Assembly (NCBI GenBank): GCA_016716125.1 | Contig: JADJWZ010000005.1 | Coordinates: forward strand, 62,001-126,000 | Source of the DNA: Ignavibacteria bacterium | GTDB lineage: Bacteria; Bacteroidota; Ignavibacteria; Tepidaquicellales; Tepidaquicellaceae | DNA: 64,000 nucleotides | Direction of reading: 5' to 3' | Part shown: positions 58,733 through 64,000 of the stretch, one piece after another | How positions within the stretch are numbered: the stretch's first letter is position 1 | Layout of the letters: each line of letters begins with the position of its first letter | Program-made: the position numbers and the translations under genes | Notes under the pieces: generated by a model | Seen by the model: the letters and a program-made list of their open reading frames with translations, nothing else | The model's database searches: none | Told to the model about the DNA's origin: nothing

Positions 58733-58792
58733 TTCTTATTTATATAATTCAGAGGAACAAATATTATCAATAATTTTGTAAAAGATAACCAG

Positions 58793-58826
58793 TTGTTTTA
58801 TCAAAAAATCATTATGATTATATTTG
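58793..58826 (+). promoter_or_regulatory. Candidate promoter of the sphingomyelinase-like gene
   Basis: TTG (58793-58795) and TATATTTG (58819-58826) fit the TTG / TAnnTTTG consensus with 23 bases between, slightly long. The start codon is 85 bases downstream. Confidence 0.35.
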
Positions 58827-58911
58827 CTAACTTGTTCGCTTAAAACTTTGAACATTTAATTTTTATTTTCAAAATTAATTTTCTATAAACAGCTGTTTTA
58901 ATTTTTTAACA

Positions 58912-60333
58912 ATGAAAAAACTTCAACTTATTCTGCTGCTCTGTTTCTGTTTCACCGGCGCATCTTTGCATAAGGATCCGCCTGAAAATAAATTCCTGAA
59001 TTTCTCCGATATACACTTCGATCCGTTTTATGATTCCTCAATTGTCGATGAACTAATAATGTCAGATCATTCCTCATGGGAAAATATTTTTTCCGGGTCG
59101 GAAATTAAGAGTGTCAGTAATTATGGAAGTGATTCGAATTTCCCGTTATTGAAATCCGTAATGGAAGAAATGAAGGAAAGAATTACTGAGCCCGACTTTA
59201 TTATTATAACTGGTGATTTTATGGGACATGATTTCAATGAAAATTATGAAAAGTTTTCCGAATTAAGAAATCAGGATTCGTTGTTTACTTTCATTGAAAA
59301 GACCATAAGATTTTTAACATCATACATCACAAAATTTTATCCCGATACACAGATATTCCCGATGGTCGGAAATGATGATTCATTCTGCGGTGATTATATG
59401 ATCGATCCTCAGGGAAAATTTCTGAATATGCTTTCAGAAGTATGGGAACCGATCGTAAACATATCAGAAAACAACGATTCATTCAAAACTGACTTTTCCA
59501 AAGGCGGATATTGTCTTGTAAATTTTCCGTCGAACGTAAGTGATGAAAGTAAATTCAAGATGCTGATTCTCAATACGGTTTTCTTTTCTTCTAACTATAA
59601 AAATCTTTGCGGAGATACTCTGACGGATCCGGGAATCGTTCAGCTCGAATGGCTGGAAAATGTATTTCGGAAATGCAGAACCGACGGAATTAAACTAATG
59701 CTTTCCTATCATATTCCGCCGGGCATTGATATTTACGGCACGATCCACGGAATAGGCGACTGCAGGGAAAAGATAATACCGGCCTGGAAAGAAAAATACT
59801 GCATTGAGTTTATCAGACTGATAAAAGACTATTCCGAAATTATAGTATCTCATTTCGCGGGACATTTCCACAGAGATGACTTCAGAATATTTTATGAAGG
59901 AAATAATCCTGTGTCATTCATTCATATCACGCCGTCCATAAGTCCTGTTTACGATAATAATCCGGCCTATCAGATTTTTAGTTACCAAAAAACAGATTTC
60001 AGTCTGCTTAATTATGAAACATATTATCTTAAGAATATAAAGGAAAACAATTTGGATGCGAATGAAACGCCTCAGTGGTTATTTGAATATAATTTTAATG
60101 ATACCTATAATGAAAATTCGGTATATATTGATGCAATGCTTAACTTAGCCATGAAGATCGCTGATGACAGTTCATACAGGGAAAGCTATATAAATTTCTA
60201 TACATGCAGCAATGAATCAATGACAGATAAAGACAGAAGTACCTGGTATTACAACATTTGCGGTTTCGGAAATTTTACAGTCGATAGTTATGCAGAATGC
60301 CTGTGCGCAAATAAAGTTATTAATCCAAAATGA
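58912..60333 (+). CDS. Exported metallophosphoesterase, acid sphingomyelinase-like
   Basis: The 473-residue protein has a signal peptide (1-19). The metal motifs of the acid sphingomyelinase-like (ASM) branch are present: FSDIHFDPFYD, ITGDFMGHD, VGNDDSFCGD where the family usually has GNHD or GNND, SYHIPPG and HFAGHFHRDDF. GNDD replaces the usual Asn/His doublet, leaving Asp as a candidate metal ligand or a loss of catalytic acid. The C-terminal region (about 370-470) has paired cysteines (FYTCS, YNICGF, ECLCA) as in eukaryotic ASM tails. It has no type IX domain. It may release phosphate from lipids or nucleotides. Confidence 0.85.
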   Translation: MKKLQLILLLCFCFTGASLHKDPPENKFLNFSDIHFDPFYDSSIVDELIMSDHSSWENIFSGSEIKSVSNYGSDSNFPLLKSVMEEMKERITEPDFIIITGDFMGHDFNENYEKFSELRNQDSLFTFIEKTIRFLTSYITKFYPDTQIFPMVGNDDSFCGDYMIDPQGKFLNMLSEVWEPIVNISENNDSFKTDFSKGGYCLVNFPSNVSDESKFKMLILNTVFFSSNYKNLCGDTLTDPGIVQLEWLENVFRKCRTDGIKLMLSYHIPPGIDIYGTIHGIGDCREKIIPAWKEKYCIEFIRLIKDYSEIIVSHFAGHFHRDDFRIFYEGNNPVSFIHITPSISPVYDNNPAYQIFSYQKTDFSLLNYETYYLKNIKENNLDANETPQWLFEYNFNDTYNENSVYIDAMLNLAMKIADDSSYRESYINFYTCSNESMTDKDRSTWYYNICGFGNFTVDSYAECLCANKVINPK

Positions 60334-60442
60334 TTTTTTAATTTAAATATTATTTTACCACTCCTGTCTTATTCCGGTTCTCCGGACATTCATTAAGTTA
60401 TAAAATTAAATTGTTTTATGTTAATTCCATCTTAAATAAAAT

Positions 60443-60473
60443 TAATACATTAATACATAATACATTAATACAT
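60443..60473. repeat. Short tandem TAATACAT repeat
   Basis: Four copies of TAATACAT start at 60443, 60451, 60458 and 60466; the third overlaps the second by one base. They lie in the AT-rich interval 60334-60619 upstream of rpiA. Confidence 0.6.
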
Positions 60474-60528
60474 TAAGAGTATTGATTAAAAAAATTATAT
60501 TTGTAAAATTTGTAACATTAAAAAACAT

Positions 60529-60600
60529 ATGGTCAGAATGTACACGCTCATTTTTTCTACTGTAATGTTTTTATTGTCAATTGCATACACAGTATTTTAA
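60529..60600 (+). other. Possible 23-residue hydrophobic peptide
   Basis: ATG at 60529 opens a 23-codon frame MVRMYTLIFSTVMFLLSIAYT, with stop TAA at 60598. It is one membrane helix long. TATATTTG at 60496-60503 could be its -7 element. It ends 19 bases before rpiA. It could be a leader peptide, a small membrane protein or chance. Confidence 0.15.
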
Positions 60601-60619
60601 TATTTTTTAACAGTCTAAG

Positions 60620-61288
60620 ATGAACCAAAAGGATACAGAGAAAAAACTTGCCGCCGAAAAAGCTGTGGAGGAGGTAGAAGACGGTATGACTGTAGGACTC
60701 GGCACAGGTTCCACCGTATTTTTTGCAATTAAAAAATTAGGCGAAAGAGTAAAGGACGGTTTAAAAATAAAATCCGTTTCGACATCGAATGCATCAACAG
60801 ATCTCGCCCGATCATTCGGGATGGAACCGGTATCAATAGATGATGCGGGAATTATTGATATAAACATTGACGGCGCTGACGAAGCGGACAGATCTTTTAA
60901 CGGTATTAAAGGCGGAGGCGGAGCGTTGCTTTATGAAAAAATCGTTGCTCTGAATTCTAAAAAAAATGTCTGGATTATTGATTCGGAAAAATTAGTCGGA
61001 CAGCTTGGTAAATTTCCATTGCCTGTAGAAGTAATTCCATTCGGATACAAAAGAGTTTTCGAAATTCTGAATAAATATAATGCTGCCGTGCGAATGAAAG
61101 GAGATGGTTTTTAAAACAGACAGCGGAAATCTTATCTTCGATCTTCATTTAAAAAAATAGAAGATCCACATGCACTTGATACTGAGCTGAAACAGATCAC
61201 AGGTATAGTGGAAACAGGTTTATTCATTGGCGTTGCTGACACAATTATAATCGGCCGGAATGACGGAACAGATACATTAATTAAATAA
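60620..61288 (+). CDS. rpiA: Ribose-5-phosphate isomerase A (two indels)
   Basis: The frame opens with MNQKDTEKKLAAEKAVEEV and has the family motifs GLGTGSTVFFAI, TSNASTDLA, DGADEAD and KGGGGALLYEK. It breaks at a T run (61108-61112, one extra) and an A run (61151-61157, one missing). The restored sequence continues KTDSGNLIFDLHLKKIEDP and ITGIVETGLFIGVADTIIIG to the stop at 61288. The product is 222 residues, the normal size. It interconverts ribose-5-phosphate and ribulose-5-phosphate. It is followed at 11 bases by the M42 peptidase. Confidence 0.92.
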
Positions 61289-61298
61289 AAATATTATT

Positions 61299-62366
61299 TT
61301 GAGAAAAGAAAGTTTTGAGTTTTTAAAAAATTATCTGAACATTGCATCACCGGTAGGTTTTGAAGTACCCGGACAGAAGCTCTGGCTTGATTATATTACT
61401 CCGTATATAGATACACACTTTTCCGATGTATACGGTACTGTAGTAGGAGTGATAAATCCGGATGCGGAATACAAAGTAGTGGTCGAAGCGCACGCTGACG
61501 AAATATCCTGGTTTGTAAATTACATTAATGATGACGGATATATTTATGTAATAACAAACGGCGGCTCGGATCATCAGATAGCTCCTTCCAAACGCGTGAA
61601 TATTCATACTGACAAAGGTTTTGTTAAAGCAGTATTCGGCTGGCCGGCAATTCATGTCCGGAAAAAAAAAGAAGATCATCCTGAAATTAATAATATCATT
61701 CTTGACTGCGGCTGTAAATCAAAAAAGGAAGTCGAAGCGCTTGGCATTCATACGGGTTCGGTTGTTACTTTTGAAGATGAATTCATGACACTGAATAAAA
61801 ATTATTATGTGGCGAGAGCAATGGATAACAGGATAGGCGGATTCATAATCGCTGAAGTGGCGAGAATGCTGAAGGAGAAAAAGCATAAAATAAATTACGG
61901 ATTATATTTTGTAAATGCCGTGCAGGAGGAGGTCGGACTGAAAGGCGCTGAAATGATATCCAGAAAGATAAAACCGGACGTGGCTATTATAACTGATGTT
62001 AGTCACGATACTCAGTCGCCTCTGTATAATAAAATTACTGACGGCGATCTAGCCTGCGGCAAAGGACCAACGCTTACTTACGGACCTTCCATTCATAATG
62101 AACTTCTTAAAATGCTGATAAGTGTTGCAAAGAAAAAGAAGATTCCTTTTCAGTTTGAAGCGGTCTCATATAATTCAGGCACCGACACGGATGCCTTTGC
62201 ATATTCATCAGAAGGTGTGGCGTCCGCTCTGCTCGGTGTCGCTGTGAAATATATGCACACTACGGTTGAAACAGTTCACAAAGACGATATGCAGAATGCA
62301 GTTAAACTTATGTATGAATTTCTAATTCAGCTTAAAAGCGGACATAAATTTTCCTATTTTAAATAA
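61299..62366 (+). CDS. M42-family glutamyl aminopeptidase-like metallopeptidase (TTG start)
   Basis: The 355-residue protein has the M42 motifs: EAHADEISWFV (His ligand), ARAMDNRIGG (bridging Asp), NAVQEEVGLKGA (catalytic Glu pair), VSHDTQSP (Asp) and the late His in KYMHTTVE. The start is TTG at 61299, as no ATG is available. These dodecameric cytoplasmic aminopeptidases trim peptides of up to about 40 residues, a good match to the tricorn protease in the same window. It begins 11 bases after rpiA and ends 16 before the SDR gene, so all three may be one operon. Confidence 0.92.
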   Translation: MRKESFEFLKNYLNIASPVGFEVPGQKLWLDYITPYIDTHFSDVYGTVVGVINPDAEYKVVVEAHADEISWFVNYINDDGYIYVITNGGSDHQIAPSKRVNIHTDKGFVKAVFGWPAIHVRKKKEDHPEINNIILDCGCKSKKEVEALGIHTGSVVTFEDEFMTLNKNYYVARAMDNRIGGFIIAEVARMLKEKKHKINYGLYFVNAVQEEVGLKGAEMISRKIKPDVAIITDVSHDTQSPLYNKITDGDLACGKGPTLTYGPSIHNELLKMLISVAKKKKIPFQFEAVSYNSGTDTDAFAYSSEGVASALLGVAVKYMHTTVETVHKDDMQNAVKLMYEFLIQLKSGHKFSYFK

Positions 62367-62381
62367 ACTTAATCAAAACTC

Positions 62382-63092
62382 ATGAAATTAAAAGAATCAA
62401 GAATACTCATCACAGGTGGCAGTTCAGGTATTGGCAAAGCTGCTGCAGTTCTGCTATCGCAGAGCGGAGCTAAGATCGCTATTACCGGCAGAGATAAAGA
62501 GAAACTGAATAAAGTTGCCGGAGAAACAGGTGCGCTTGCAATTCACGCTGATGCTTCTGATGAAAAAGATATTGTGAAAACATTTGAAATAATTAAAAAA
62601 GAACTCGGGGGTTTAGACTGCCTGATCAATAATGCAGGGATCGGCGAATTTCCTGAAGTGGAAAATCTTACGGCAGAAGCATTTTTAAAAGTATATTCAG
62701 TAAATGTATTCGGCGCAGCGCTAATGGCAAAGCATGCTGCAGAAATTTTTAAGAAACAGAATTACGGAAATATCATAAACATCGCCTCAACGGCTGCTCT
62801 GAAAGGATTTGCGAGAGGTACAATTTACAGTTCATCGAAATTCGCGTTAAGAGGAATGACAGAATGCTGGCAGGCGGAGCTACGACCTTTTAATATCAGA
62901 GTAATGCTTGTAAATCCAAGCGAAGTTACAACTGCTTTTGCAAACACAGAAAGAAAAGAAAGACAGGATGTTCCGAATAAATTAACCGGAGTGGAAATAG
63001 CTCACACAATAAAATCAATTCTTGAAATGGATGACAGAGGAATGATACCAGAAGTTACAGTATGGGCGACAAATCCTTTTGAGAAAAAATAA
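62382..63092 (+). CDS. Short-chain dehydrogenase/reductase
   Basis: The 236-residue protein has the classical SDR elements: TGGSSGIG (cofactor loop), NNAG, the catalytic Ser in ASTAALKG and Tyr-x-x-x-Lys in YSSSKFAL. TGRDKEK after strand 2 favours NADP. Substrate specificity cannot be told. The sequence RPFNIRVMLVNPSEVTTAF is typical of 3-oxoacyl-reductase-like oxidoreductases. It is the last gene of the rpiA-M42 cluster and converges with the membrane-protein gene: the two abut. Confidence 0.9.
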   Translation: MKLKESRILITGGSSGIGKAAAVLLSQSGAKIAITGRDKEKLNKVAGETGALAIHADASDEKDIVKTFEIIKKELGGLDCLINNAGIGEFPEVENLTAEAFLKVYSVNVFGAALMAKHAAEIFKKQNYGNIINIASTAALKGFARGTIYSSSKFALRGMTECWQAELRPFNIRVMLVNPSEVTTAFANTERKERQDVPNKLTGVEIAHTIKSILEMDDRGMIPEVTVWATNPFEKK

Positions 63093-64000
63093 CTAAGTAC
63101 CCGGTTTTAATTTGTCAGAGTTATCTTCAGTAAAATATTTCATTCGTTCCCCGGAGAGAAGCTGTAATGTCATTGGTATCATAATCAGATATGCCGGTAA
63201 AAATTTTGCAAGCTGGGACATGATGCTATTGAAGAAAAAGAAAACGACATAGACGATTAAAGAAATGAATGACCATTTAAAAAAGGCGGGGCTTTTCTTA
63301 AATGCAAGGATGGAGAAAATCGCATATATGAAAACCTGTTTACTCCAGAGCATCGCAATAGAAAACCAATGGGTCATATTTGTAGATGTTTCATGACTTA
63401 TTGTGTATGGATTTATTTTGAATCCAAAGTAAATTCTCATTGAAAAGTATGACAAAGCGAAACCGGCAACACAAGCAAATAACAGAAGAATATTTTTTTT
63501 CTCAAATAATACCTTTCTGTCTATTAAAAACGCTGCAAGAAAAACCGTAATGAAAACCGACTGATCCCTGTTCAGCGTTGCAATTGCAATGAGAACAGGA
63601 ATATATTTTTCCTTCCTTTTGAAAATGAGCATCATTGCAATCAGAAAAAATAAAAGACTGAAATAATCTCCGGATTCCCATACACTTGTAATACCGAGCG
63701 GAATTAATATCTGTAATAAAAACAACCCCAACACACTTACAAAGTCTGAAAAAAATAAATTCAAATATTTATACATAAAATAAAATATCCCGAATATCGT
63801 AATGAACAAAACTATTTTATGCGAAAAAACATGTCTTTTTACTTTACCGTCAACAAAGACTGAAACTATCGGTTCAAGTATATATCCGGAAAGAGGTTCC
63901 ATAATTCTGTATTGATACGGCGGTTCCATATTTCCGGAAAGAATGGATTCCTGAATTTCAATTCTTTTAAATTCATTATTTGTGATTGATCTTTCGGAAA
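63093..64000 (-). CDS. Polytopic membrane protein, partial (5' end outside window)
   Basis: The frame is open to the right edge (at least 302 codons) without a start, so the N-terminus is missing. An internal Met at 63929 is not necessarily the start. About seven membrane helices follow a polar segment (GNMEPPYQYRIMEPLSGYI). The style is that of large polyprenyl-sugar-dependent glycosyltransferases or O-antigen-polymerase-like proteins, in which RxxPYQYR-like loops precede helices. I am not certain. It abuts the SDR gene tail to tail. Confidence 0.55.
   Translation of the reverse strand, partial: SERSITNNEFKRIEIQESILSGNMEPPYQYRIMEPLSGYILEPIVSVFVDGKVKRHVFSHKIVLFITIFGIFYFMYKYLNLFFSDFVSVLGLFLLQILIPLGITSVWESGDYFSLLFFLIAMMLIFKRKEKYIPVLIAIATLNRDQSVFITVFLAAFLIDRKVLFEKKNILLLFACVAGFALSYFSMRIYFGFKINPYTISHETSTNMTHWFSIAMLWSKQVFIYAIFSILAFKKSPAFFKWSFISLIVYVVFFFFNSIMSQLAKFLPAYLIMIPMTLQLLSGERMKYFTEDNSDKLKPGT

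Overview
The window looks like a chromosomal segment of a low-GC, non-photosynthetic member of the Bacteroidota/Chlorobi/Ignavibacteriota group, most likely an Ignavibacteria-type bacterium. The main reason is six secreted proteins that end in a type IX secretion sorting domain with the NPFNPxT signature (Asn-Tyr/Phe-Pro-Asn-Pro-Phe-Asn-Pro). A PorV/PorQ-like outer-membrane protein, TAnnTTTG-type promoter elements and few strong Shine-Dalgarno sites fit the same group. No rRNA, tRNA, CRISPR array, prophage or intact insertion sequence was seen.

Layout. 1-2.3 kb: tail of a metallophosphoesterase, a serine-hydrolase-fold protein that has lost its catalytic Ser and Lys, and a glycine-zipper protein. 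2.4-8.0 kb: a secreted 5'-nucleotidase, then a sensor kinase/response regulator operon. 8.2-11.5 kb: a PorV/PorQ-like barrel and two overlapping lipoprotein genes. 11.8-22.5 kb: three giant FG-GAP/VCBS-repeat type IX cargo proteins on the minus strand; the third is a mosaic of the other two. 22.7-24.2 kb: a two-gene operon for a decaheme c-type cytochrome and a membrane protein with histidines suited to b-type heme. 24.2-25.9 kb: a gene-poor stretch with a 28-bp palindrome and a 21-bp tandem repeat array.

26-44 kb is housekeeping: lplA, recN, dnaA with a candidate origin, alr, two unknown proteins, manC, methylmalonyl-CoA epimerase, uvrC, mscS, a secreted intradiol-dioxygenase-like protein, an M29 aminopeptidase, a GNAT and a DUF302 protein. 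About 25 small indels break ten genes between 29.4 and 42.8 kb, and three more break two genes near 51.0 and 61.1 kb. Most lie in short homopolymers, essential genes are hit, and restoring them gives full-length family members with lengths divisible by three. I read them as sequence errors, not gene decay, and annotate these genes as single loci.

44.4-64 kb: dps, a gene remnant, a UvrD-like helicase with a C-terminal DNA-binding domain, a methyltransferase, a phospholipase C/acid phosphatase-type phosphoesterase next to a type IX adhesin, a lipoprotein, a BNR-repeat type IX protein, a VOC protein, a methionine-type aminotransferase, a tricorn protease, an acid-sphingomyelinase-like phosphodiesterase, rpiA, an M42 peptidase, an SDR and a polytopic membrane protein that runs off the window. 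Together the genes suggest a heterotroph with a large secreted surface proteome, scavenging of phosphate, nucleotides and peptides, and multiheme electron transfer. I found no convincing defence system or new multi-gene machine. The least explained loci are the decaheme/b-heme pair, the 21-bp repeat array, the mosaic repeat proteins and the unknown pair between alr and manC.
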